Positions 1 through 11,300 of a stretch of 64,000 nucleotides of DNA are shown here, one piece after another. The DNA is from Cliona cf. orientalis (taxonomy: Eukaryota > Porifera > Demospongiae > Clionaida > Clionaidae). The notes under the pieces are model-generated. The model was not told the DNA's origin. It was given only the letters and a program-made list of their open reading frames with translations, and made no database searches. A program made the position numbers and the translations under genes. The stretch covers positions 6,186,135 to 6,250,134 of the forward strand of contig OZ005692.1 of NCBI GenBank assembly GCA_963930775.1. Reading direction: 5' to 3'. Every line of letters starts with the position of its first letter. The first letter of the stretch is position 1.

Positions 1-119
1 CTACGATGTCCGGATGATTAGAACAACAAAAATTCAAACTTCATTGACTGTCCGGTGTAATTAGAGGTAAAAAAATAATTCGAAATGGTGTCCGGATAAT
101 TAGAGATGTCCGTTAAATT

Positions 120-760
120 AGAGACAATACGGTACCTAATCTTATGCATAAACCAGATCCAGCTATACCTGGCTTAATTTGGGGCAGAAATTGTCGAATT
201 TTTGTTGATTAAAACCAGTCTTGTTGGTTTTAAGGTATTTAGCGCACTTCAGATGCAAGTCTAGTGCACATTAGTTTAGTAGGTCTCAGCAGGATTTTAG
301 TGGCTTTAGTGAGTCTTAGCAGGATTTTAGAGGTCTTAGCAGGATTTTAGTGGTTTTAGGTAGGTCTTAGCAGGATTTTAATACGATTTTAGAGGTTTTA
401 ATAGTGGGACTTTGAGATGTTAGAAGATTTAGTGGGATTTTAGAAGATTTAGAGGTTTTAGTAGGATTTAGTGAGGTCGTATAGTTGGATTAATTTTAGA
501 GGTCTTAGTGGTAGTTTATGAGATGTTAGAAGTTTTAGTAGGATTTAGTGTGATTTTAGAGGTCTTATAGGATTTTAGAAGTTTCAGTAGGTTTTAGTCG
601 GATTTAAAGATTTTAGAAGGTTCTAGAGGTCTTACTGGGTTTTAGTGAGATTTTAGAGGTCTTAGTAGGTTTAGTGTGTTATTAGAGGTTTTAGTGACTT
701 TAAAGGTTTTAGTAGGTCTTAGTGAGTAGCATGGATCTCCTATAAAGAACGAACAAGGCC
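120..760 (-). repeat. repeat R1 copy 1, array of short TTTTAG/AGGTCT units
   Basis: Degenerate tandem units of roughly 20-25 bases (core TTTTAGTAGGTCTTAGCAGGA) fill about 270-730. Non-tandem flanks at 160-260 (TTAATTTGGGGCA, GATGCAAGTCTAGT) and 727-752 (GATCTCCTATAAAGAACGAA) are shared with the inverted copy near 38.4-39.2 kb. No coding sequence is visible. The first 120 bases hold several TCCGGATAATTAGAG-like words. Confidence 0.85.
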
Positions 761-1420
761 AAAGTTCAAACATGAATAAACCCTCATATAATATGTACTC
801 TAACCCTGACAAACAATTTTATCCAAAATCCAACCCCTGATCCCTCTTATATAGTTTGTCTTCGTGGGATCTTAGTAAAATTTGGACTAGAACAAAAGAT
901 CGAGTGATGAACGGGGCAGATAAAGTAGCTAAGGCCTCTAAAAAACCTGTAAAATTAAATCATCCAACCCATAATAATTCAACATAAAATTAAACCAGTC
1001 AAGCTTAAACCCATAGACATACATAATTGAGGCCTTAGTAGAATGTTGGCGTAGTCAATCCTAGTGATTTTGTGGCCTAATTGCAGTCCAGTCTAATATG
1101 TGCACAGTGTTAAAAACCTTAAAACCATAAAGACTTGCTTGTTGCTTTATAAGCAAATAATTCAAGTACGCCCCATATCTAGTCTCGTTCCCAGGCCCTT
1201 CTTGAAGGGCCTGGGAACGAGGCTAGCCCCATATCAAGCCACAAAAATCCTTACATGTTTTTATGAGTAATTAAATCCCGAGTCCTAAATTAGGGTTTCC
1301 ACACAAAAAAATGAAGTTTTTCAAAACTTCTCAAAATTCTGGTAGGACGAAGATGTTCTTGGACTAACACTAATTCTCACTCCAGGTCACGCCCCCATGT
1401 TCATTTGCCAAGATATCGAG
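761..1420. other. AT-rich spacer with a short GGCCTGGGAACGAG palindrome
   Basis: No gene seen. At 1180-1225 a perfect small inverted repeat pairs CTCGTTCCCAGGCCCTTC with GAAGGGCCTGGGAACGAG. The related word GGGGACGAGGCTAG recurs at 13850, 23030 and 40277, so this is a dispersed family. Confidence 0.6.
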
Positions 1421-4126
1421 ACTAATTATTCTCCAAATTTTGGCAAAATTCGCCAAAACATGGGGTACCATCGTTATACAGTATGGTAAACGCTTCCTCA
1501 TGCAGTCACTGGATGAAGACGTAAGGCACCCACAATAAATCACAGGTTGGAGCATATTAACCATCTGGCGCGACAGTTTCGCCAAAAAACGCCAAATTTT
1601 TGTATCTTCACATAAACGTAATTGCAGAGTATCATTCAAGATTTAGGGACTGTCCCAGTAGGCTAGCTAAATGCCACAAAATGAGCGGTTTTCGGAAAGT
1701 TTGATTTTTTCGTTGGATACCCTACCTAAATCTATGAGGTATTGGTGGACTGCTTCATAATGTTTAGCGCGCATGGAAGGATGTTGGGACCCAGAATTCG
1801 AACCTTGTGTAGAAGAGATCATGGAATATAAAGCTTTCTTTGACGAGCTCGTACTCTGGAGGTATTCACCTAGCCCTATTCAGTCCAGCACGTATAATAT
1901 AGCGGGTCGCGGGTCAACCGGCTCAAGCCGCGCGCGTACACGTACACAGAAGTATGTCCAAGCGAGATCGCTGTGTATATTAGGCAGTACGCAGTATTTA
2001 TGCGGGGCCTCAAGTATGTGTTTCTCGGAAGAACGGCACCGCGAAAATTCTGAACCATAGAAGATCCCGGTGACCTAAAACCCTGTCACAATAGCACGCG
2101 AAAATTTGGGTGTGTTTCTCCGGCCGAACTTGACCGTACAGTGTGCAGAGCTGGGGAGGGAGTGGTCTGAGACTAGCGCATCATACACATGCCACGACCG
2201 ATCTGAAGCGCTGTCGAGGTGATTAAAGCATCGAAACGTGTCACAGTCGAGAGTAGAACCTACACCCTACACACTTTCATGGTCGGTTGTCGACAGGTTC
2301 TCGTCCGGGTTAATAGCAGATCATGGATTTCCCTATTCAGTCAGGTGAAGGTAGTCTGAGGTCGCGTACAGTAATAATGCTGCGCCTTAGTCTCGTGAAC
2401 CAGAACGCAGGCGTATTCCACGCATCATCAGCGTTGTGGGTCCACGGATATACTTGCACCCTACCCAGATCGCCCCGCGCTTTGGTTCTGCACTGAATAA
2501 CATATGTTTGAGCCAAACGCTTCCTGCACTAGTACCCAGTGGGCGGTAGGACCACATGCACTATGGTAGCTACGACCACTGAGGTATTGATGGGCCACGC
2601 CTGGGGAACGGCCGCTCGAGCCTCCATATTCAGGATTGATCAGCGCGCGAAGCTTCACGCGTTCTCTTGGCTGACGTAGTCCCGTGGGGGAAAATGGCAT
2701 CATTGCCAGGCGCCCGTCGTGTTGTATCTACATTTCGCGTGGCAGCATGCATTAATGTGCGAACCAGATGTTGGCCAACATTTATTAAGCAGCGGCGCAT
2801 CCATGGCCTGCACGCTCCTACTACCAATGCAAGTTGAACTCGGCGGTACGCATGTACATGGCAGCATCCCAGGCATGTTCAATGGTACAGTACTAGCCGA
2901 AAGTTCACATGCCTGACTCATGGCTAGGATCGCACACTGGGCTGGAGCACAGTTGTAGCCTCAAAATACACTTACACTATACACACTTAATTAAGCTACT
3001 GTTAGAGAGGCATAACTCAATAATGATTACATGCCTGACTGGGCCAGAGCACGAAGTTCTATACATGATATGGATACGCATCTTGGTTGTAGCGGCGCGG
3101 GCGGAGAGAAAGTCCGCACTACAAAGCTCAGGACTGTAGCAGAGACGCATTGTCGACGAAAGCGCCGCGCGTTTCGAGAGGCCTGCAGCCTCGAGCGAAG
3201 CGAGAGTAGTAACGTCGTAATTGGAGCCAGAGCAGTTGCTTGCTATAAGGATCTGCGGTACTAATGGGCAATCTCGCCCAGGCAAAGTGAAGCGAGGTCT
3301 CTCTACTCGGGCTCGAGAGTCGTTTCGTATGGCTTTATGGCGTCTCTTTCGCGTGCGTCAAAATTTTCTTTCTTACTCTCTTCGGCGACTCGGGCCACGT
3401 CGCCATGTGCTACTGAGTCAAAAGTGTGGGCTCCCTCAAGATGGTCATGCAAGGCTACGGTTCGGCTGGACTCTGCTTACCGGTAAATCAATGTTCGCGC
3501 GGCCAAAAATGATCGCACCTTCTTGGCCCAAAGTTGTCGCTGATGGGCAAGATGTTGCTACCCGTGGTCTGTCAATTGGCCTACTCTTGGCTTCGACTGA
3601 CGACATAATGGAGCTCCTTTTGTTGCTATTAATGCAGCATAGACGAAAGAAACCACTCCTATGTCACGTGATCTACACGTGCAACATTAACCAGCTTGCG
3701 GGGGAACCCTATACAAATTCATCATGCATACAGGATATTGGCATAGTGGCTCGCTGAGCGAGGACTGCTACACAAAGTGTAACTCGAGTATTATTATACT
3801 AGGGTATCCAACGAAAAAAATCAAACTTTCCAAAACCCGCTCATTTTGCGGCATTTAGCTAACCTATTGGGACGGTCCCTAAATCTCGAATGATACTGTG
3901 CAACACTACTCTTACGTGGAGATATAAAAAAAATTGGCGTTTTTTGGCGAAATTGTCGCGCTAGATGGTTAATATGCTCCAACCTGTGATTTATTGTGGC
4001 TGCCTTACTAAATTGATCGTCCTCATCCAGTGACTGCATGACGAAGTGTTTATCATATCTTATAACGATCGTACCCCACGTTTTGGCCGATTTTGCCAAA
4101 ATTTGGTGAATAATTAGAGACCATTT
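1421..4126. mobile_element. 2.7-kb foldback element with about 300-base terminal inverted repeats
   Basis: The arm at about 1421-1725 is repeated inverted at about 3810-4126. Both outer ends read CTAATTATTC-CC-AAATTTTGGCAAAAT; both inner ends read TTGGATACCCT or its complement. Arms include GGAGCATATTAACCATCT and CAGTCACTGGATGA. The 2.1-kb core is clearly richer in G+C and CpG than the surroundings and has no recognisable transposase. The outer right end abuts a fragment (about 4127-4190) related to the MITE at 10485. No convincing target duplication was found, so superfamily is open (a Mutator-like or foldback type is possible). Confidence 0.85.
2575..2650 (+). repeat. core segment shared with the composite intronic repeat
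   Basis: GGGCCACGCC, ACGGCCGCTC, GAGCCTCCATATTCA and GATTGATCAG occur here in the same order as at about 9745-9795. A diverged relative is near 29250-29300. This shows that at least part of the foldback core is related to another repeat in this genome. Confidence 0.65.
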
Positions 4127-4189
4127 TCAATCATTCGGTAAAGGGTGCCGAATAATTAGAAGGGCATTTTTAGAAGAAATACGGTGGTA

Positions 4190-5126
4190 AAACACTGATA
4201 TAGTTCGAGGATACAAATTTGTTCACCAATCAGATTGCAGTATTTGTTACAAGTATGATCTAATGTACTACCGTAGATCGGATTTTAATTGCGAATTGCG
4301 AGTTTTTCTTCGTTTCGCAATTAATAGATTCGCACGTCCATCGCAATTGCAAAAAAGCAGAAAATGCACCCGAGTAGCGATTACAGACCTCCAAGGGCCT
4401 GCAGTAGATCGTGAATATCTCGGCTCTGGCTAGGAGTACTCTCATGAAACAAATTTCAGTAGATAGCAAATGCAAAAATGTGTTGCTTACCTCCATAACC
4501 TTCAAACGCGCAGTAATAGAGTAGATGCTGAATATGATGTACCCGCAAACATGATAAAATTAACGCGCACGCTTTGCCGGCGCATGGCATAACACAGGAA
4601 GTAAACACGAATTTCTAAGAGAATGTATGGAAAACGTGGGGTCTTCGTGCAGACTGCTCGGAGGTTAGCTGTTGATTGTGAGTAGCCTAGCTAGCTAGTT
4701 ACGAGTGTTTTGAATAGGTACTACTAGGTCCAGCGTTAGTTTGGTCAACAATAGTGGCATCCCTTTAGTTTCTCGATCGATGGAAGTGCAGTACACTGTA
4801 CGAACTAGCTAGCCAGTTCTTGCACGTGGCAAGTGTCAATTGAATGATTGCTAAATTGTATCCTGTGTGGTGTCCATTATCTCGCGTATGCTTCCTGTAC
4901 CTGTGTAAACCAAGTCTGTTGGTGTGTACCTGTGTGTATGCACACAGCCACTCTTGACTGGGAAATACCTGTTGCACGTAACTAGTACACCCTAAAGGAA
5001 TTGATATCGGACTGTACACCCTAAGGAGGTTAAATATCGCACACTTAGCAGTGCGATAATTATTAAGAATAATTGTCCTAGAAAACTATGTAAAAGGGAT
5101 ATAAATATAGCTATAGCTATGATCGA
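4190..5126. other. non-repetitive 5' region with the candidate exon
   Basis: Apart from the candidate exon at 4623-4663 and a fragment of the TTTTAATTGCGAATTGCGAG repeat at 4275-4335 (related to 63732-63940), nothing is recognised. ACCTGTGTGTATGCACACAG near 4928-4950 is a simple palindrome. Confidence 0.4.
4623..4663 (+). CDS. candidate first coding exon of the SLC37 gene
   Basis: A short ATG reading frame, 13 codons plus two bases, ends in AG followed by a GTTAGC donor. The same gene uses the GTTAG donor form at 12528 and 32707. An in-frame TAA lies 21 bases upstream of the ATG (4602-4604). The two leftover bases complete an Arg codon with the first base of the exon at 8364, giving MYGKRGVFVQTARR followed by YRFYVAVLTF. 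With this exon the whole model is an exact multiple of three. The link rests on phase and donor only and would need a 3.7-kb first intron, so another upstream exon cannot be excluded. Confidence 0.45.
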
Positions 5127-5438
5127 AGTAAAATTTACAAGTAACTAAGTCAAACCTACAAGTAACTAAGCTACTTAGTTACCTCCTATTGACCATGCAA
5201 TCAGATTATATATAGGAAAGTCCATGGCAGTAAATTCTAATGCCACTTTCATGCATGCATGAGGGAAGTGGATAAATTTACCACTTTTGAAGCCAAACTG
5301 ATCTGAAGTGCACGCATGCATGAAAGTGGCATTAGAATTTTACTGCCATGGACTTTCCTATAATCTGATTGGTCAATAAGAGGTAACTAAGTAGCTTAGT
5401 TACTTGTAGGTTTTACTTAGTTACTTGTAAATTTTACT
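5127..5438. mobile_element. 312-bp foldback MITE (AGTAAAATTTACAAGTAAC ends)
   Basis: Arms of about 125 bases at each end are near-perfect inverted repeats, sharing ACCTACAAGTAACTAAG, CTACTTAGTTACCTC, GGAAAGTCCATGGCAGTAAA and TAATGCCACTTTCATGCATG. A spacer of about 55 bases carries no coding sequence. Transcripts across it would form a long hairpin. Confidence 0.85.
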
Positions 5439-5627
5439 TAGGTCATATATATATTTTGGTAGCAGTTACCATAGCAACATAAATTTCAACGTTGTACCCC
5501 AAATTGTTGGTTTCGCAATTCTACTAGCTTGTGGCTTCGCCACTTGTAGAATATGCGAAACCAACATCTAACTATCATAAGTACTGCAATTTGATTGGCT
5601 ACTGACAGGTATCTATATATTAATTTT

Positions 5628-5886
5628 AGTTAGACACTGTTTAGGAGGTTTGTATGTGATTTAGAAGACTGAAGGACTCTATATAGAATCCCGAGTGAAG
5701 TGAGGGTTCTATATGAGCTAGAGCCCTGAGCTTCTCATAAAGTCACCTACAAGTTTTGCCCTCTGGCTCTTAATTAGCAATACAAAACTATATGATCTAA
5801 ACTTGTTAGACACTGTTTATAGTCGGTTTCTATGTGATTTAGAAGATCTCAGGGCTCTCATAGAACCCTCGCTTCGCTCGGGTTTG
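5628..5886. repeat. two degenerate copies of the GTTAGACACTGTTTAG palindrome family
   Basis: Left-arm segments (TTAGACACTGTTTAG, GATTTAGAAGA, GAACCCTCGCTTCGCTCGGG) occur twice, at about 5628 and 5805. Intact relatives lie at 45761-45900 and 36652-36791. Just upstream (5450-5580) is a TAGCAGTTACCATAGCAAC repeat also present at 46216-46345. Confidence 0.7.
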
Positions 5887-6212
5887 ACATGTTGGACCTA
5901 TTAAGACTATAAATTTGATGTCAATAGACCGTCAACTATAGCTCATCAACTACCGGTATTGCTGTGTCCGGGTACCAGGCAGGCCGGAGGTTGAGGCATT
6001 AATTTATATGTCTGGCAAGGGAGTCGAGGCATTTAAACATTAATAATTATTACGTTTGGTAGTATGGTCGAGGCATTTAGCGGGGTCGAGGCATTTAATT
6101 AATGGAGAACACGAACCAACCTTCTTGTGTGTGAAGGGGAGGGGGAGGGAGTTAGAGAATTAAGAAACTCAATATGAGTATCCGGCTCTCCGCATTGCCC
6201 CCCAAGCCTGAG

Positions 6213-6567
6213 CAGGGGCGGATCCAGGATCTATCAGAGGGGGGTTCTCACTAAAGGAATGCGCGCGAAGCGCGCGCGAAATATTTAAGCCACGCCCACT
6301 TCGCTCGTTGACCACGCCCATTTCTCGCTAGATGGCATGTTCGTGGGTCTTGTAAGGCGCTCCAAGACTTCAAATCGACCAAATATTCACTAAGAAACGT
6401 CCAAGTAGGTGAGCTAGAGACAGAGGCTTTAGTACTGTAGCTAGCTAAAAGGAAGGGGGGTTCTATGAAGCCTAGATTTTACACTACTACACAGGCTAAG
6501 TACTAGACAGCTAGTCAGAAAGGGGGGTTCGTTCGAACCCATCGAACCCCCTCTGGATCCGCCACTG
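6213..6567. mobile_element. 355-bp MITE, ends CAGGGGCGGATCC...GGATCCGCCACTG
   Basis: Inverted ends CAGGGGCGGATCCAG and CTGGATCCGCCACTG are flanked by CTGAG on both sides (6208-6212 and 6568-6572), a plausible 5-bp target duplication. The interior has CGCGCGAAGCGCGCG and CACGCCCACTTCG words and no coding sequence. CAG-TGGCGGATCC type ends are common on non-autonomous metazoan DNA transposons. Confidence 0.75.
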
Positions 6568-7768
6568 CTGAGGATTGCATGTTACACGTTTGCGGAAAGG
6601 AGGACAGGCTTTGGCAGATTGTTCTTCCTTTTATTAGCGATACCAGACCTCCAAGGGCCTCCAGTAAATCGAAAATATCTCGGCTCTGGCTAGGAGTACA
6701 CTCACAGAAAAAAATTGCGCTAGGTTGCTCACTGAATAAGCTATCTATTGATACCTTAACTGTGTAAATTGGTTCAGCGGAACCGCCGCTAGCTTCGTTT
6801 TTGTTTGTATTACGTTTCTATGGGGAAAGTTTAGGTGGGCGTGGCTACGTAACGGTTTTACGTACGGACGCGTTACAAGCGCGGTTGGATAGAGTTCGTG
6901 GAGAGCTATTTTCTGATACTCGAACATTGATATTTCACTTAAAAATAATCCGCGGAAAAATCGGTGAAATTTGGAGGTCTGAAATCGCTACTTTTATTCA
7001 ACCCACTTGTACCTTTTTCTTATCGCAGTGTCTAGAGTGCCGGCAAATTTATGTACAAATTTATATTGCCATATGCAGGAAGGGGCGGGGACTAGGGCTA
7101 CGTAAGAGTACAGCATTTTATATGGACTTACCGGCACTATAACGCTTAAATTGCGGTGCCGGTACCGGCACTGTAGACACAGCGCTTTCTTATACCGCGG
7201 TACACACAGGACAATTGTTCTGCGCAGATGGGGACCAATCAGAAAGACGACCCCGTACCGGTGTGAATCTACATGCGATATTGGAACATGATCAGCATGT
7301 GTTCCCAGGGAAGGTCAGGGACGTGGGATGCTGAGTCAACCTTCTTATTATAGAGCGTTGCAAGATCAAAGATGACAGACGACGATGATTCTAGAGTGAT
7401 AAACAAAAGGAAGTTGGGTGTAGGAGTATGGGCTCTCGACAAATTGCAAATTTTCAATTTCTACCCGTACAGATCGTAAGTGTAATAATGTGTAGTGCAT
7501 GGATATCCGCATCTAGTCTTTGCTATATGTACTATTAAAGGCTGACTGAGGGGATCAAGTCCACCATGCACTATGACCTGAAGGTGCCACCCTAATCAAA
7601 TTCCACGAGCCACCTTAGGTGCGCTTTTACCCTTCACGACGCTTGCAATTTAAGCAGTTTCTCCAGTTGTTGCTTCCCATGACCATGCAGCATCATTGAT
7701 GTTGTTTTGTACTTGTACATGATAATGTACAAACAGTGGAGCTCATGCCATGGGCAGTCCATGGAGAC
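6568..7768. other. intronic or upstream sequence, no gene recognised
   Basis: The segment CCAGACCTCCAAGGGCCT...AGTA at 6642-6700 also occurs at about 4380-4440, so it is a repeat. CGACCCCGTACCG at 7249-7261 recurs at 63819-63830. Open frames here show no family resemblance. Confidence 0.5.
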
Positions 7769-8119
7769 CTACTGTATTTATTTGAATAGAAGCCGCACCC
7801 CAATTAGTACGTAGCCGCCCTCGAATAGTAGCCGCACGCATGTGCGAACATAATTAAGTGGGCGTGGCCACGATCGCAAGCCATGAATGATCGTTAGTTT
7901 GAGGCAAAAAATGGCAGAAAACGTCCTTCACTTGGTTCTGCTGCTTATTTATCGATTAACTATCTCAAAAATTTGAAAATTAGTCCTAAAATCGAGTCTG
8001 TTATGTCAATGTCACCTAGAGGCATTGCTCCAAATTAATAAAAGCCGCCCTCGATTAGTAGCCGCACTAGCAAAGGTGAAATTAATAGTAGCCATGGCTA
8101 CTATTCGAAATAAAGACGG
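7769..8119. mobile_element. MITE-like repeat with AATAGTAGCCGCAC modules
   Basis: Ends TATTTATTTGAATAGAAGCC and GGCTACTATTCGAAATAAAG are imperfect inverted repeats. GTAGCCGCCCTCGAATAGTAGCCGCAC-type modules occur internally. It sits in the large intron before the 8364 exon. A GACG/GTATGT at its right end looks like a donor but is out of phase with the 8364 exon. Confidence 0.55.
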
Positions 8120-8363
8120 TATGTACAGTAGTACACTGAGTGTAAATTAAGGTGCAAGACCAAAATTATCTAGCTAATACAGCATCATCAACGAGCTAGG
8201 TGAAACAATCTGTCTACCTCAATTTAAATATGATATCCGGGATTGTCGCCATTTTGCAGTAGGCGTCATTAGCAAGATTAACTATGTTGATCAGCTTCTC
8301 TGGTGGCGGATAGTATGCATCTACATGTAGATGTGATTTACATAATATATTATATTATTATAG

Positions 8364-11300
8364 GTACCGTTTCTATGTGGCAGTACTGACCTTCATCTGC
8401 TACGCTTCTTATCACATGTCAAGAAAACCATTCAGTGTAGTTGCTGTAAGTTTGAGAGTATCGTATAGCGGGAAACTTTTGAGGGAGAATACTTTCATGG
8501 ATCAGTAGGAAGGGAGCATTTCGTGGAGGAACTTTCGCGGAATGTTAAACTGACTGCATAGATGGTGTGGCATGCCTAAAATTTTATAGAGAAAACTTTT
8601 GCGGGTGGCTGTAAAATTGCAAAATTCGTGAAGGTTTTCTCCCTTGACGTTTCCCGCCGTACGGTACCATCCTCATCCTATACATGTACAAGTATGAATA
8701 AAATTGAAGGATGAAGTAGGGATGGCAGGGTCAAAAAGTACACAAATAAGATTTGTGGGATAATCACATTCACTACCTTAGGGCTATGATTATTTGCGGG
8801 TACAAATTTTAGCGGATTTCGGAAATAGCGCAATTAGCGGGTACTCATTTTAGCGATCTTTTTCAGAATTAACGTTCTATTTATTCGAAAATGTTGAAAA
8901 ATTTAATATTCGCGGGTACAATTTTTAGCGAATACTGTAGTTAATCGAATACAACGCACGATCCAATTAAATTAGTATTTTACAAATTCTCATAACGTTT
9001 ATATATGGAGCGGTTAACGACCTTTACCAGAAAAACGCGCGTTTTTCAAAATTGAAATTATTTTTTTTCCATGCGTAGTATTAGATTAAGTACGGTATTA
9101 GGCAAATCACTAGTTTTGTTAAATTTAGTACCTGCAAACAAAAGTATCCTTAAGGTATACAACATCCCTTTGCTTGCTTTTCTTGATTATCATGCGCTTA
9201 TTGATGTCGACTTGTTTGTGCTATCCTTCAGTGAGTGTTCTCGACTTGCATGTGGAAGAAAACATCCCCTATGGCTCAGAATAGTCGGCTTTGATTCAGT
9301 CACATTACTTTTGCACCCCATACATGTAACTAAGTACTCAAAAAGCAAGCATAGGGATGTACGCGATGTATAGCAAATGTGATTATCCCTACAAAATGGA
9401 TTTTTTTACCCTGCCATCCTACTTCATCCTTCAATTGTTTTTGTACTTGTTTCTATTCTTTTTTATCTCTCTCAGTGTAATTAAATTATTTTATCAATGC
9501 CATCTTACATGGTTTGCTCATTCAACTCTCAATGGTCATCTATAGAAGATGGGAGGTGCCAAAGTTTGTGCGTGCATGCAAATTTTGTAGCCACACCCCT
9601 CACATTCCTGTGCCTAACAAAGTATTCATAGCTGCCATGAGACTCTTCAATTTAGGGAGAAAATTAAGCTTTGTTTGTAGTCTTAGCTACCATTTATTCG
9701 ACTATCTTTGTCACTGAGGTACTGAGCTGGCTGACTGCTGAAGGGCCACGCCCGAGACGGCCGCTCCTCGAGCCTCCATATTCATGATTGATTCAGTGCA
9801 GCACTAGCACTGTGCATATTAGCCTAGCCACCAGCGCTATAGCTAGCTACAGTGTAGTTGCTACAATGTAGCTAGCGCTAGCACTCGCACTGGCCTAGGA
9901 GGCTAGCGCCTGGCCAGTAAATAATGCTGCTAGCTACATGTAGCTAGCTAGCACTATGCCGTGGCGTGCGCCGCTGGCTACCATCACATATGGCAACACA
10001 TTCTGAGCTTGCGCATTATATCACAAAATGGCGTATCAGACACGCCCGTGATCACATAACCGTCATTATAACACGTGCCACTGTACTGCGCGCTACAAAA
10101 TGGAGTAGATTATTCTCAAACTGAGATGAGTGATCAAAGTGAGCCTTGGAAATGAAGAAGAAAGAAAGAAAGAAAGAATGACAAATGGCAATTTTTTGAA
10201 CATCTGGTTCTGATATAATATATACTATTATTTTGATGAATGATCTTGGTCTTATTAGATACATAATTTGCTGGAGATTCTGATTTTGACACTTAGATTT
10301 TCAAAAGGTTACCTATTTGGTAATGTACAGTGTAGTCCACTTAATTCATATCCGCTTAAGACGAATTTTCGTCTAATTCAAATTCTTTCAGATTCCCTAC
10401 ATAGAGCTGATACATAAATTTGAATTGTTTTTTTTTGCTTAATTAGAAAAATTACAGCCAGCTTCAGCATACAAAAGTACACATACCGTATTTCTTTTAA
10501 AAATTCGACCCTTCTAATTATTTCACCCTTTACCGAATGATTGAAAATAGTCTCTAATTTTCGGCAAAGGTCGTCACGCGTATATGCTATAAATGGGAAT
10601 AGAATGCACGCGCAGACAGAATGTTGAATATTAACCTCTAAAAATTCAGCAAAGCTAAAGCAATATTATTATTTTCATGCCGAATTTTTAGAAGAAATAC
10701 GGTATTTATATAAATACAGAACGTAGATCACATGGAGATCACTACAATCCTCCTATGAAACTATAAGTATCTATTACCTAAATCACTCTCAGAACAATTC
10801 TAAAGCTTCATGTGACTGAATGCTCCACTAGCATTAATGTGAATAAGGCTGTTATGATGCAACTTGAGCTCTGTAGAGCACATACATGTACATGATGTTT
10901 CGACCCTTTACCATTCGATAGAACGCGTTAACATTGGTGGCTCCTTCTAGTGGAAACATCACTTTTTGATTCTACATATTGAATGAAGCTATAATGCTGA
11001 ACTGATCACAAATACAGTACTAATGATAACACAAATCAACGAAAACTCGCAACAATCAAACGCTGTTCAAAATAATCAGTTTGTACACAAATTAAAGGAG
11101 GACACAAATAAATACAGAATTAGCAGAGTGAGACAAAGATTTTGTTTACACTTCATCCTTCGTTGCTTCTTCGTATTTTTTCATGAGCACAGTTTTATAC
11201 TCTGAAATGAGGGAGAAGAATATAATGCAGAGACTTGAATTTAGCTCAGAACAACTGTAAACAATTTCATGGTTAGCACTACTGTATTTAAGTATGAATT

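Noticed and set aside
3221..3757. 178-codon ORF inside the foldback core
   Set aside because: No motif, no family resemblance, and the higher GC of the core makes long chance ORFs likely; only one frame and no splice context.
8095..8119. ATG exon MATIRNKD with GTATGT donor as SLC37 first exon
   Set aside because: Lies in a MITE-like repeat and leaves the wrong phase for the exon at 8364.
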